Below, in pieces: positions 46,488 through 55,079 of a stretch of 64,000 bases of DNA. A program made the position numbers and the translations under genes. Position 1 is the stretch's first letter, and each line of letters begins with the position of its first letter. The stretch covers positions 92,168-156,167 of the forward strand of contig CABIYF010000004.1 of the NCBI GenBank assembly GCA_902362875.1. Reading direction: 5' to 3'. The notes beneath the pieces are model-generated. The model saw only the letters and a list, made by a program, of their open reading frames with translations. It was not told the DNA's origin and ran no database searches. This DNA is from Eubacteriaceae bacterium (lineage in GTDB: Bacteria; Bacillota; Clostridia; Lachnospirales; Lachnospiraceae).

Positions 46488-48144
46488 TTATATTTCTCCT
46501 CTTTTTGTTACAATACATATCCTGATCGGCCTCATATTTCCAATCACTGATCTTCTTTTGTTTTCCTTCTGTATCTTTTAAGAAACTTACCCCTCTTGCA
46601 ATTGAAAGATAATATCTGTTATTTCTATTATACTTTATGATTTCATGATCCATTTGTTTCAATAATTCATCCATATTCTCTATTGAATCAAAAATAAGCA
46701 CACAAAATTCATCCCCGCCGATCCTGTAACATTTTCCATATGCTGCAAATACATTTTTTATACACTGTGCCGCAGAAATGATCAATTCATCCCCTGCATT
46801 ATGTCCATAAAAATCATTTATATTTTTTAATCCATCTACATCCATAAAGATCAATGCAACATTATCGTAATCTTGTGCGTGATCCTCAATGTCTTGAAGC
46901 TGTTCCTCGAATGCAGTCCTGTTGTTAATACCTGTCATACGATCTTCTTTTAGTAGTCTTTCATAAACTTCGAGCTCAGATCTTGTTTTCGCCTGTTCAA
47001 CTAGATTTACGAAAATACTGATCAATAACAACAGTTCAAAGATCAAAACACCCACTTCAAAAATGGTTCCATAAAAAGGAACCTCAGGTTTCCAGTACAT
47101 GCATAATGATAATACCCCTGCAACAGCCATGATCCCAAAGGCATTCATAATGATCTTAAGTTCGCTATCTTTTGTTCTTCGGTATTCTTTTATCATGAGA
47201 ACAACAATGGTTATTACAGCAACAAACAAGAGCACATGTGTTACGAACAGCATCTGGACCATATGGATTTTCAGACATTTGTTTAAAATTCCCTGAATCA
47301 ACGCGTTCGCATAAAATAACAGATTGATCATATCTAAGACTTTATATTTTTCAAAATCCAGTGTGTTTTTTACAAAATGAACCATCGGTACTGACATCAG
47401 CATAAATGCATAAAAAGAAATCATTCCTGTCAGTGCCGGAAATGATGTATATTCCTGTGCTAATGCTGAATCTGACAAAAACCAGATTCCACTTAATGCC
47501 AGAAATGCTGCTATGTTTAAAAATCTGGCACTGTTTAATTTAAAATGCTTCAGATAAATTCCTGTGATCAAAGCTACAAAACTTAAGAAAAACATGATCG
47601 CGATCATCACAATACCGACTATTTCCTGTTGGACATGAAATCCCATAACTACATCCCCACGTCCAACTAAAATATCGCCAAGATCATAGATTCCGTTGCT
47701 TCCGTTCTGATATATAATCTTGATAACGGTTCCTTTTTCCCCTTGTTCTGGGATTCTCGCATCGCAGCTTAATTTGGATTTCATTTGATCATTGCGATGA
47801 AAATTATAATCACTGTATTGATAGATCAACTGCTCTCCAGCATAAATTCTGACTGAATATTTTGCTGCCTTTGTTGTCATCAGATATCCTTTGTATTTCT
47901 GGGCGATCGTATCATTATATAGTACAAGTTTTCCTTGCGAATCTGCCTTTATCTTCTGATTTAGATCTACTTGCACTTTTTTATTATCTTGTATTCGATA
48001 CCACCCTGTTGTCTCTGTTAATTTTCCTTTTGTATTCTTTACCTCTTTTTTTATGATCCCTATGCAGAGTAACGTCATGACAACGATCACACAACAGAGT
48101 AACATTCCTTCTGTTAACTGAATTAATTTTTTCTTTTTATCCAT
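46474..48144 (-). CDS. Diguanylate cyclase with 7TMR-like membrane sensor
   Basis: A 556-residue protein. An N-terminal helix is followed by an extracytoplasmic beta-rich domain (about 35-170), seven membrane helices (about 175-385), a short coiled coil and a GGDEF domain. The latter has LLKEDRMTGINNRTAFEEQL, FMDVDGLKNINDFYGHNAGD and YRIGGDEFCVLIF. The active-site motif is intact, so it should make c-di-GMP from two GTP. The layout resembles 7TMR-DISM sensors of extracellular ligands. It is coupled to the EAL protein. Confidence 0.9.
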   Translation of the reverse strand: MDKKKKLIQLTEGMLLCCVIVVMTLLCIGIIKKEVKNTKGKLTETTGWYRIQDNKKVQVDLNQKIKADSQGKLVLYNDTIAQKYKGYLMTTKAAKYSVRIYAGEQLIYQYSDYNFHRNDQMKSKLSCDARIPEQGEKGTVIKIIYQNGSNGIYDLGDILVGRGDVVMGFHVQQEIVGIVMIAIMFFLSFVALITGIYLKHFKLNSARFLNIAAFLALSGIWFLSDSALAQEYTSFPALTGMISFYAFMLMSVPMVHFVKNTLDFEKYKVLDMINLLFYANALIQGILNKCLKIHMVQMLFVTHVLLFVAVITIVVLMIKEYRRTKDSELKIIMNAFGIMAVAGVLSLCMYWKPEVPFYGTIFEVGVLIFELLLLISIFVNLVEQAKTRSELEVYERLLKEDRMTGINNRTAFEEQLQDIEDHAQDYDNVALIFMDVDGLKNINDFYGHNAGDELIISAAQCIKNVFAAYGKCYRIGGDEFCVLIFDSIENMDELLKQMDHEIIKYNRNNRYYLSIARGVSFLKDTEGKQKKISDWKYEADQDMYCNKKRRNINDRL

Positions 48145-48223
48145 ATATTTCCCTTCTCTTTTTAGATTTCCAATATACTCATTATAAAGGAAAAAATGAC
48201 CTCTGACAATATTAATTGAACGT

Positions 48224-48255
48224 GGATCGTGACTATTGATGAATAAGCGAGACTA
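48224..48255 (+). promoter_or_regulatory. RAT (LicT/BglG antiterminator target) candidate
   Basis: GGATCGTGACT followed after 10 bases by AAGCGAGACT matches the two conserved halves of the ribonucleic antiterminator of BglG/LicT proteins. It lies 5 bp before a terminator hairpin and leads into a BglG-type remnant gene. Confidence 0.6.
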
Positions 48256-48260
48256 GAATT

Positions 48261-48316
48261 TATAATAAGGTTTTTACGTCCTTATTATATTTTCTGGTTT
48301 CTTTTTTATTTTAGAG
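48261..48316 (+). terminator. Leader terminator overlapped by RAT
   Basis: TATAATAAGG and CCTTATTATA form a perfect 10-bp stem around a 9-base loop, followed by a T-rich run. Binding of an antiterminator to the preceding RAT would block it. Confidence 0.7.
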
Positions 48317-48324
48317 GATAAAAT

Positions 48325-48540
48325 ATGAAAGAAAAACACTACATAAAGAAAGTACTTAACAATAATGTGGTATTTTCGAAAAATAAAGATGGAAAAGAAC
48401 TAAACAAAGAGTTAAATGATAATCTTTATGTAACTCTTTGCGACCATATTTATTATGCTGTTGAAAGATACCATAAAGGTCTGATTTTTCAAAATCAATT
48501 GGTTTGGAAAATCCGACAATCTGCATCTGCCTGTGACTGA
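48325..48540 (+). pseudogene. BglG/LicT-type antiterminator, collapsed
   Basis: The frame starts MKEKHYIKKVLNNNVVFSKN, the CAT RNA-binding domain, which jumps after about 25 residues to ELNDNLYVTLCDHIYYAVER and YHKGLIFQNQLVWKIR, a piece of PRD1. It then runs into the MerR gene on the other strand. AGAGGATAAAAT precedes the ATG. Most of the CAT domain, the rest of PRD1 and all of PRD2 are missing, and no PTS gene follows. This is a remnant of a beta-glucoside-type PTS locus. Confidence 0.75.
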
Positions 48541-48902
48541 TCCAGCTTTCTGATCGGAGCTTCCATATCCTGTGAATGGTTTATTTTCTGTTCAATACGC
48601 TTTAATTCCTGCTGTTTTTCCAGAACAATCTTTTTTTGCTGCATCAGTTTTTCTTCAATGTTGCTTATATCCTTATTTTTTAAGAAGTCCTCTATTTCAG
48701 CTAATGGCATATCTAATGCTCTTAAATATCTGATGGTATTAAGCACTTCAAACTGTTTCGTTCCATAATAACGATAGCCTGTATCCGGGGAAGTATATTC
48801 TGGGTGAAGCAGTCCAACATTCTCATAATGCCGCAGACTGCTGACACTGATATGAAAAAGTTTTGATACCTCACCTATAGAAAATAGCCCTTTTCTGTCC
48901 AT
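48495..48902 (-). CDS. MerR family regulator, C-terminally truncated
   Basis: A 135-residue protein. The MerR winged helix-turn-helix is intact (FSIGEVSKLFHISVSSLRHY, ENVGLLHPEYTSPDTGYRYY), followed by the long dimer helix (about 80-115). The C-terminal effector-binding domain of BmrR/TipA-type members (about 150 more residues) is missing. The sequence stops at the joint with the antiterminator remnant near 48512. It could still bind DNA, perhaps without ligand control. It is the second gene after a MATE exporter (4 bp gap) whose promoter has a MerR-type layout. Confidence 0.8.
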   Translation of the reverse strand: MDRKGLFSIGEVSKLFHISVSSLRHYENVGLLHPEYTSPDTGYRYYGTKQFEVLNTIRYLRALDMPLAEIEDFLKNKDISNIEEKLMQQKKIVLEKQQELKRIEQKINHSQDMEAPIRKLDQSQADADCRIFQTN

Positions 48903-48906
48903 ATCA

Positions 48907-50262
48907 TCACGCTCCCTTCTTTATCGGTTCTTTATGGTATATCACATAAAACGCCATCACACAGATTAACACTGATAACAACGAACCGGCTGCTGTTGCA
49001 AGTCCCATCGGAAACAATGTTGTTTTAAATATCCTTGATGTCAGATAAACTCCCGGAATACGAACCAGTACAATTGCCAGAATGTTATGTAAGAATGACA
49101 ATCCAGATTTTCCACAGGCACAGAAATAACCACTGAAGCTAAAATGAATACCGGCAAAAATACAGTCAAAGATATAACCTCTCAAATACTGACTGCCAAG
49201 CCTTATTACATCTGCTCCATCTGATGTATTACCATCAGCAAACAAAGAGACGATTAATCCGGCAGTAAATTGAATTGTAATAGTTACTAATATTCCGAAT
49301 CCAACTGCAATCAGTACAGCATACCGCAGAGTTTTAATTGCTCTTTCCGGTTTATTCGCCCCAATATTCTGTGCTCCAAGAGCTGAAACAGTAGACAGCA
49401 TAGACGACGGAACCAGAAACAGAAAACTCATGATTTTCTCTACAATGCCTACAGCGGCTGCATCATTTAATCCTCTTTGGTTTGCAATAATCGTTATCAC
49501 AATAAAAGCCACCTGAATCAGACCATCTTGCACAGCGATTGGAATACCGATAGATAATATTTTCCCCATAACTGGTCTATGAGGTCTGAAATCTGTCTTA
49601 ATAAGAGCAATACTTTTTCTTTTTATAATGACAATCAAAGATACCATTACGCTGATTGCCTGAGAAATAGTTGTTCCAAGTGCAGCACCCGCAGGACCAA
49701 GTTTAAATGTCCCCATAAAAAGATAGTCTAATACAATATTGGAAACACATGCCACAGCAATAAAATACATTGGGCTTTTACTGTCTCCCATACCTCTAAA
49801 AATAGAACTGATAATGTTATACGCTGTGATAAATGGAATACCAATAAAACAAATTATCAGATATGTGACAGTACCATTTACAGCCTCCGCAGGAGTAGAC
49901 ATTACTGATACAATCTGGCGTACCAGCATAAGCAGCAATGCCATTCCAACGACAGCAACGCCCATGAATAAAACTATGGTATTACCAACCGTCTTAGATG
50001 CCTGTTTTTTATTATCAGCTCCAATTGCCTGTGCAATACTTACTGTTGTGCCCATAGCAAGACCTACAATCATAACTGTTATCATATGCATAATCTGTGA
50101 GCCAATAGATACCGCAGTAGTACTTGCTACACCGTTATATTGTCCGATAATAAACAAATCTGCCATTCCATAGAGTGTCTGTAAAAAATAAGAAAGCAGA
50201 TACGGAAGGGAAAACAAAATTACATTTTTGAATACACTTCCAGTTGTAAGATTTTTTTCCAT
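48907..50262 (-). CDS. MATE family efflux transporter
   Basis: About 451 residues and twelve helices. LTTGSVFKNVILFSLPYLLS, TLYGMADLFIIGQYNGVAS and the second-half MSFLFLVPSSMLSTVSALGA and QNIGANKPERAIKT are typical of MATE exporters of the NorM/DinF group. The start at MEKNLTTGS (50262) has AAAGAGGAAAA upstream. It heads an operon with the MerR gene, under a promoter with a 19-bp spacer, so MerR probably controls its own exporter. Confidence 0.9.
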   Translation of the reverse strand: MEKNLTTGSVFKNVILFSLPYLLSYFLQTLYGMADLFIIGQYNGVASTTAVSIGSQIMHMITVMIVGLAMGTTVSIAQAIGADNKKQASKTVGNTIVLFMGVAVVGMALLLMLVRQIVSVMSTPAEAVNGTVTYLIICFIGIPFITAYNIISSIFRGMGDSKSPMYFIAVACVSNIVLDYLFMGTFKLGPAGAALGTTISQAISVMVSLIVIIKRKSIALIKTDFRPHRPVMGKILSIGIPIAVQDGLIQVAFIVITIIANQRGLNDAAAVGIVEKIMSFLFLVPSSMLSTVSALGAQNIGANKPERAIKTLRYAVLIAVGFGILVTITIQFTAGLIVSLFADGNTSDGADVIRLGSQYLRGYIFDCIFAGIHFSFSGYFCACGKSGLSFLHNILAIVLVRIPGVYLTSRIFKTTLFPMGLATAAGSLLSVLICVMAFYVIYHKEPIKKGA

Positions 50263-50296
50263 AACATTTTCCTCTTTCTTATTCTGATATGAGCAT

Positions 50297-50327
50297 ATTA
50301 TAAACTCTATATCGGTTGTAGAGTCAA
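50297..50327 (-). promoter_or_regulatory. MerR-type promoter of the MATE-MerR operon
   Basis: TTGACT (50322-50327) and TATAAT (50297-50302) are separated by 19 bp on the minus strand. The dyad ACTCTA-N9-TAGAGT (50304-50324) fills the spacer. An over-long 19-bp spacer with a central dyad is the hallmark of MerR-activated promoters. Confidence 0.75.
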
Positions 50328-50368
50328 TAGACAGTTGCAAATTTTATAATTTTATTTCTGATACGATT

Positions 50369-50502
50369 TTGATAATAATTATCAATTGCATTTATTGACG
50401 AACAAATGGAAAAACCGTATAATGACTTTCCGTAAGAAATTGATAACACGTGTTCATTTCACATTAAATTAAAAGGAAAAAGATGCTCCTATGTCAAGAT
50501 TT
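50369..50502 (+). promoter_or_regulatory. Orphan Fur-like promoter and 5' end of a gene cut by IS3
   Basis: TTGATAATAATTATCAA (50369-50385) is a perfect 8-1-8 palindrome like a Fur box. Nine bases on, TTGACG (50395-50400) and TATAAT (50418-50423) with a 17-bp spacer make a promoter pointing right. AAAGGAAAAAG and ATG (50483) follow, but after six codons (MLLCQD) the IS3 element begins. The gene behind this promoter is lost. Confidence 0.6.
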
Positions 50503-50532
50503 AGTACAAGTTAAAATGAGGGTTTCCTCATC

Positions 50533-51447
50533 TTAACTTATTAATATCGATTCATTCTGCTGAAGCTTATGATATCGTTCTTCATAATCATTTGGCGACA
50601 TATAATCACAATGACTATGAATTCGTTTTGTGTTATAAAAAGCTTCTACATATTCGAATACTAATTGATATGCATGTTTATGATCACGGATCTTAAATCG
50701 ATTCAACCATTCACGTTTGATTAAAGAATGGAAAGATTCAATACATGCATTATCCCATGGATAAGCCTTTTTTGAATAACTGCATTGTATACCTGCCGTG
50801 ACACGTTTGTATTCTTTCGATACATACTGGCTGCCACGATCTGAATGCAAGATCAAAGGCTTTTCAATGTTACGTCTTGCTTTTGCTTTATTTATAGTTT
50901 CAATCACACAGGATACTTCCATGCTTTTTGAAAGTGTCCATGCAATGATCTTTCTGGAATATAAATCCATAATACTAGTTAAATAGACAAATCCGTCTAT
51001 CGTCCAAATATATGTGATGTCAGAACACCAAACGGCATTTGGACGCTCTGGATTAAAATGTTCATCAAGGATATTTTGTAATTTATTACTGAAATCAGAA
51101 TCTCTTGTGGTAATTGTCCATGGCTTAACCCATTGAGCTTTTAGACCCATTTGCTTCATATATTTACCAACTGTTCGTTCAGAAATGATCTCTCCAGCTT
51201 CACGTAATTGTTTCGTGATCTTAGGAGCTCCATAATTCTGTTTCGATTCATCATAAATATCCTTGATATTTGCTTTTACAGCTTCACGACGTTTGGCTGT
51301 GTTCGAAGGAACACGCTTTTTCCATGCGTGATAGCCAGAACGAGAAACGCCAAGATATTTCAACATTCCAGAGACAGAAACCCGGCGTTGGGCCTTGTGG
51401 GCGGATTCTGCCTTTTCAGAAATTTCAAGATAAATGGCTTCTGTCAT
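50533..51447 (-). CDS. IS3 transposase OrfB (DDE integrase)
   Basis: A 304-residue frame with an HTH_21 segment (GMLKYLGVSRSGYHAWKKRV) and the rve catalytic core: WCSDITYIWTIDGFVYLTSI (first Asp), LILHSDRGSQYVSKEYKR (second Asp) and DNACIESFHSLIKREWLNRF (Glu). It is expressed as an OrfAB fusion by -1 frameshifting, for which A7 near 51465-51471 is a candidate slippery run. The ATG overlaps the OrfA stop (ATGA). Confidence 0.92.
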   Translation of the reverse strand: MTEAIYLEISEKAESAHKAQRRVSVSGMLKYLGVSRSGYHAWKKRVPSNTAKRREAVKANIKDIYDESKQNYGAPKITKQLREAGEIISERTVGKYMKQMGLKAQWVKPWTITTRDSDFSNKLQNILDEHFNPERPNAVWCSDITYIWTIDGFVYLTSIMDLYSRKIIAWTLSKSMEVSCVIETINKAKARRNIEKPLILHSDRGSQYVSKEYKRVTAGIQCSYSKKAYPWDNACIESFHSLIKREWLNRFKIRDHKHAYQLVFEYVEAFYNTKRIHSHCDYMSPNDYEERYHKLQQNESILIS

Positions 51448-51758
51448 TTTCCCAGAATGTTGATTGCTTTTTTTAATACATCAAGAGCATCTTGTGCATC
51501 CCGTAATTCACGTTTTAATCTTGCGATTTCTTTTGCTTCATCAGAAGCATAGTTACCAGAGCCACGATTTTCAATATCACCTGTTTCACGAAGTTCTTTC
51601 TGCCAGCGCGTTAGAGATTGGTGGCTGATACCAAGGTTTGAAGCACAACCAATTAATCCTAGATCTTTATGATCATGATAATATTGGACTGCATCAATTT
51701 TAAACTGTTTGTCATAGTGCTTTGCCATAATGAGATCCTCCTTCAGTACAATACACAC
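51444..51758 (-). CDS. IS3 OrfA (helix-turn-helix DNA-binding protein)
   Basis: A 104-residue frame with a helix-turn-helix (LGLIGCASNLGISHQSLTRW) and a C-terminal leucine-zipper-like helix (AKEIARLKRELRDAQDALDV). It binds the terminal repeats of the element. GAGGATCTC-type ribosome site precedes the ATG. Confidence 0.9.
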   Translation of the reverse strand: MCIVLKEDLIMAKHYDKQFKIDAVQYYHDHKDLGLIGCASNLGISHQSLTRWQKELRETGDIENRGSGNYASDEAKEIARLKRELRDAQDALDVLKKAINILGK

Positions 51759-51810
51759 ATCATACCATGAAATGCTTCATAAGGAATCCTCATTTTGACT
51801 TGTACTATTT

Positions 51811-51860
51811 ATATTCTAACACCACATACACCCTCTGTGTGGTGGTTTGAATAGTGTTCC
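51811..51860. repeat. Linker half-module beside palindrome E
   Basis: Contains ACACCACATACACCC and GTGGTGGTTTGAAT, the degenerate form of the boxes found beside the A and C palindromes. It lies between the IS3 right end and the E arm. Confidence 0.55.
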
Positions 51861-52127
51861 GTTGTATGAAATAGTAATAAGATAAGAACCAATATTTATA
51901 ATAAGCCGATGGCAACGATTAGCATATTTTAAGTGCATTTTTTACAAATTCGCAGCGCCCTGTGGTTGATTGTCTGAACGCAGCTGCGGGCATTTTGGCT
52001 CGCAGCTAGTGAGTTATCAAAGGAACAGGCGCGTATAAGCGATTTGTTAAAAACGCTCTTAAAATATGCGTGTTGCCATCGGCTTATTATAAATATTGGT
52101 TCTTATCTTATTACTATTTCATACAAC
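51861..52127. repeat. Giant palindrome E (perfect 56-bp arms)
   Basis: Arms 51861-51916 and 52072-52127 are exact reverse complements, the longest in the window. The core includes GATTGTCTGAACGCAGCTGC, then CATTTTGGCTCGCAGCTAGT, which is shared with element A2 (58.69-58.74 kb). The 63.9-kb element starts with a related arm in the opposite orientation. Confidence 0.92.
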
Positions 52128-52154
52128 AGAATACTACCTTACAAATTACAATTT

Positions 52155-53066
52155 TTAAAATAAATCTAACATATTATCCAAATATATCCCTTCCCTAACA
52201 TGAATCTGATACTCTGGTTTCACCATATAATACAGTAAAAATTCCAAAACCAAAGCGCTTCCCAATCCTCGTCCTTCGATTTTGAAGTTGGTGAATCCCA
52301 TTGGCAGATAAGTATTCTTAATATCTTCAACGCTGATAAATCCTGGATTCTTCATTGCTTTTGAAAAGCGGTATCCTTCCTTGGCGTCTGGGGCTTTGCA
52401 GTTGTGGTCTGGTATTTTTTCTCCTAAGTTTTTCCGGCTGACTGTTTCGTAGCATTGTTTTCTGTCTTTGCATCCGAACCAGCAGCATTCGTTGCATAGA
52501 AATTCTATTTTATCTTTTTCCTGATCTGATAGTGTGTTTAGTTTATCAAACATTTTATTCAGACGAAAATCTGGTACTACATATTGAAAATCTTTTTTCT
52601 TTACTTCCTTTAAAAATTCATGATAGTCTGTTAAAACTTTCGTTGTAGAGGATACAAAATATAGTTTTGGATAATTTATTTTCAAATACTCAAGCAGTAG
52701 ATCTGAATGTACGATTACTCCATTTCTTTTTTCTCCGGTTTCTTCAAACATTTTGCACAGGATATTGCATTTTTTATCGGATAAATGCTCTTTCTGAAGT
52801 AAACTATTGCTAAAAGTCAGTCTGGCTGAAATTCCGTATTCCTCTGTAAGTTTTAGAACTTCTTCTGGATTATCAGAGCCAAATCCTGCGCGGCCGCCTC
52901 CCCAGAGGCAGTCTGCGGGAGAGCCGTAGATTGAGCTGATCTCGCACCAGTCGTAAAAATATTCTCTGTGTTCCTGATATAGTGGCAGAAAAACACAGTA
53001 TAATTCATAAAATTCGAATAATCCTGGAAGATGATAATAGGCTTTCTTGTTTTTTCTTTGATTCAT
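52155..53066 (-). CDS. Cys-rich hypothetical protein, possibly TIM-barrel/U32-like
   Basis: A protein of about 303 residues that I do not recognise with confidence. It has GSPADCLWGGGRAGFG, ARLTFSNSLLQKEHL, VIVHSDLLLEYLKINYPKLY with FVSSTTKVL, and a Cys cluster CNECCWFGCKDRKQCYE followed by CKAPD. The succession of beta-alpha units ending in SNSLL, VHSDLL and VSSTTK resembles a TIM barrel of the U32-peptidase kind, and the cysteines could hold an Fe-S cluster. The ATG at 53066 has GGAG 9 nt upstream. The stop falls at the end of palindrome element E. Confidence 0.6.
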   Translation of the reverse strand: MNQRKNKKAYYHLPGLFEFYELYCVFLPLYQEHREYFYDWCEISSIYGSPADCLWGGGRAGFGSDNPEEVLKLTEEYGISARLTFSNSLLQKEHLSDKKCNILCKMFEETGEKRNGVIVHSDLLLEYLKINYPKLYFVSSTTKVLTDYHEFLKEVKKKDFQYVVPDFRLNKMFDKLNTLSDQEKDKIEFLCNECCWFGCKDRKQCYETVSRKNLGEKIPDHNCKAPDAKEGYRFSKAMKNPGFISVEDIKNTYLPMGFTNFKIEGRGLGSALVLEFLLYYMVKPEYQIHVREGIYLDNMLDLF

Positions 53067-53190
53067 ATATGGCTGCTCCAATTTCTGTTTTTCTGTATAT
53101 TTTTATTACTTCATGATACGATACTTATTTCGTATTTTCAATCTTTGTTTTTGAATTCATTGCTTGTTTTTTTGCTGAAGCATATATACA

Positions 53191-53240
53191 AAAAGCCTAT
53201 GTAACTTTAATATATTCATTAAAATCACATAAGCTTTTTT
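53191..53240 (-). terminator. Terminator of the surface-protein operon
   Basis: AAAAAAGCTTATGTGA and TTACATAGGCTTTTT pair with one mismatch around an AT-rich loop, just after the last surface gene on the minus strand. Confidence 0.7.
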
Positions 53241-53258
53241 CTGTTTCTTTGGTATTGT

Positions 53259-55079
53259 TTAATATTTTACAATGAAGTAATATGGCACTGTCATAATGAT
53301 CTGATTGTCTTTTATGACTCTGACCAGTAAACGATAACTTCCTGCCGTTGTGATACCACCTATGCTGAATTTATTTTCTCCATCTGTTACATCTGTTTCC
53401 AAGAATTTTCCCGTGTATTCTCCATTGTTTTTTTGCTCAATGGTTGCACTTAACTGGTATGCTTCTGTATTCTTAGTTTCTACATTCAAGTCTAAGGTTG
53501 TGTCGCTTCCTTTTGAAACTGTCATAATTCTTTGTGTTCCTGTAATTCTAACTGCTGGCGACGTATCTTGTGCAATCTTGACATTTATTGTTGTACTTCC
53601 TGCTGCCGTATTACCCTCGGCTGCCTGTGGCAGTGATAAAGAATTGTTTGTGTAATTTCCGACAAATAGTTCTGCTTTCAGGGTATACGTTTTTCCTTTC
53701 CATCCGGCCTGTTCAGAATCTAAAGATATTTTAAATTCTTTGCTGTTGCTCCATATAAATGGAATAACAAACTCTCCACTCTGGTTTTGCTGGTAAATAC
53801 TTGTTTGTGTTTCTCCGGCGTTCATTGTGGATACTGTCAGTTTTGTATCTGATGGAAGTTTTGTGCTGCTGTCATTGTTTGATATCTTCCATACCATTGT
53901 TTTATTTTCCCAATGGGTATATGGATCATTTGCTGGAGCTGTTGCTTTTAATGTATCATTACTGCTTGTCACCTCAAACGCTGCTTTCGCCCCAAATGAT
54001 ACCGTTGTTGTTCCTGATACATTTTCACTTTCTGTATTTTTATATTCCAGTGTTAGTGAAATATCATCATTTAATAGATCATTTTCGGAAACTTTGGAAC
54101 AATCAATAATAAAACGATATTTCTGTGAAGCTGTAATATTTTCTGTGTTGTACTTAAAAGAGACTGCTGAATCTCCCATCTTATGAAAACTGCTTAACTG
54201 GATTTCTGTTCCAGATGGCGATTTGCAATACCAATATTCGTCGTTTGCCTGCATGATCATCGTTGTACCAGATGGTAATGCCTCACTTAATTTCAAAACT
54301 GGTGCAGTTATATATACTTGTGCTTCCTGATTTAAATTCTGGACATCAAATTGTACGGTAAATGCATCACCTTTTGCAACAGAAAGGCTGCTTTCATTAT
54401 CGATATCTCCAAATCTCTGACCTTTTGCTTTAGAGGATTCAATGTCAATGCCATCCGCTGGAGATTTAATTTCATATTCTACTGAAACTTCTTTTCCTTC
54501 TAAGGAAATAACGGCCTTATAAAATCCTTTGTTTTTTGGAATCTTCGTTCCTTCTGGCATACTTCCATACTCTGTATCAGACTTTTGTTCTTTGTATGTG
54601 TATACAACATTTGATACACTTCCCAGAATGTCTCCTGTCGTCGTTACAACTGCTGGATGTTCATTTCCATCATGATATGTACTTGTTGCATTAATGCTTA
54701 TTGATGCTGTATGTCCTTCACAGTCACAGGTTTCTGTGATCGTATGTGTCGTATTATCTACCGAATAAGATATTGTTCCCGGATGGTCACCGCCTTTATG
54801 TGTACAATCTGCACACTGTGCATATAATGTAATCAAATCTCCATCATTTTTTGTCATTGTGCTCTCACTATAATCCGCAGCATATGCTGTTCCTGTGCCA
54901 TCTGGTTCTGTATTCCAACCTGTAAATCTCTTTCCTGCAACTTTATAATTGTTTGCACGTAATTCCTCAGTTTCTCCATATCTAATTTCTTGATCCTGCA
55001 TTTTCCCTGTATATTTCGTTGCATTTGGCTCATATTTTACTGTATAAGAGATTTTTTTCCATTTATATTTATTCTTCAC
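53259..55079 (-). CDS. Large surface protein with InlB-type repeat
   Basis: A 606-residue frame with no signal peptide of its own. Near the start, YTVKYEPNATKYTGKM and GKRFTGWNTEPDGTGTAY form one InlB B-repeat (Flg_new). A CADCTHKGGDHPG and ETCDCEGHTASI metal-like stretch and several beta-sandwich domains follow. GTG at 55079 has GGAGGTGA upstream and overlaps the end of the preceding frame by 11 nt. Either the two are coupled genes or, more likely, one secreted protein was split by a frameshift. It is the last gene of the riboswitch operon. Confidence 0.6.
   Translation of the reverse strand: MKNKYKWKKISYTVKYEPNATKYTGKMQDQEIRYGETEELRANNYKVAGKRFTGWNTEPDGTGTAYAADYSESTMTKNDGDLITLYAQCADCTHKGGDHPGTISYSVDNTTHTITETCDCEGHTASISINATSTYHDGNEHPAVVTTTGDILGSVSNVVYTYKEQKSDTEYGSMPEGTKIPKNKGFYKAVISLEGKEVSVEYEIKSPADGIDIESSKAKGQRFGDIDNESSLSVAKGDAFTVQFDVQNLNQEAQVYITAPVLKLSEALPSGTTMIMQANDEYWYCKSPSGTEIQLSSFHKMGDSAVSFKYNTENITASQKYRFIIDCSKVSENDLLNDDISLTLEYKNTESENVSGTTTVSFGAKAAFEVTSSNDTLKATAPANDPYTHWENKTMVWKISNNDSSTKLPSDTKLTVSTMNAGETQTSIYQQNQSGEFVIPFIWSNSKEFKISLDSEQAGWKGKTYTLKAELFVGNYTNNSLSLPQAAEGNTAAGSTTINVKIAQDTSPAVRITGTQRIMTVSKGSDTTLDLNVETKNTEAYQLSATIEQKNNGEYTGKFLETDVTDGENKFSIGGITTAGSYRLLVRVIKDNQIIMTVPYYFIVKY

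Larger units (their letters stand above)
50503..51806 (-). mobile_element. Complete IS3-family insertion sequence (IS150-like), 1304 bp
   Basis: Imperfect terminal inverted repeats start AGTACAAGTTAAAATGAGG (left) and AGTACAAGTCAAAATGAGG (right, complement). Both sides are flanked by ATTT (50499-50502 and 51807-51810), a 4-bp target duplication. It holds two overlapping frames, OrfA and OrfB, both intact, so it may still be active. Confidence 0.85.

Noticed and set aside
50503-51806. IS3 as the source of the neighbouring giant palindrome
   Set aside because: IS3 ends and target duplication are complete and end at 51810, before the palindrome; similar palindromes occur elsewhere without IS3.
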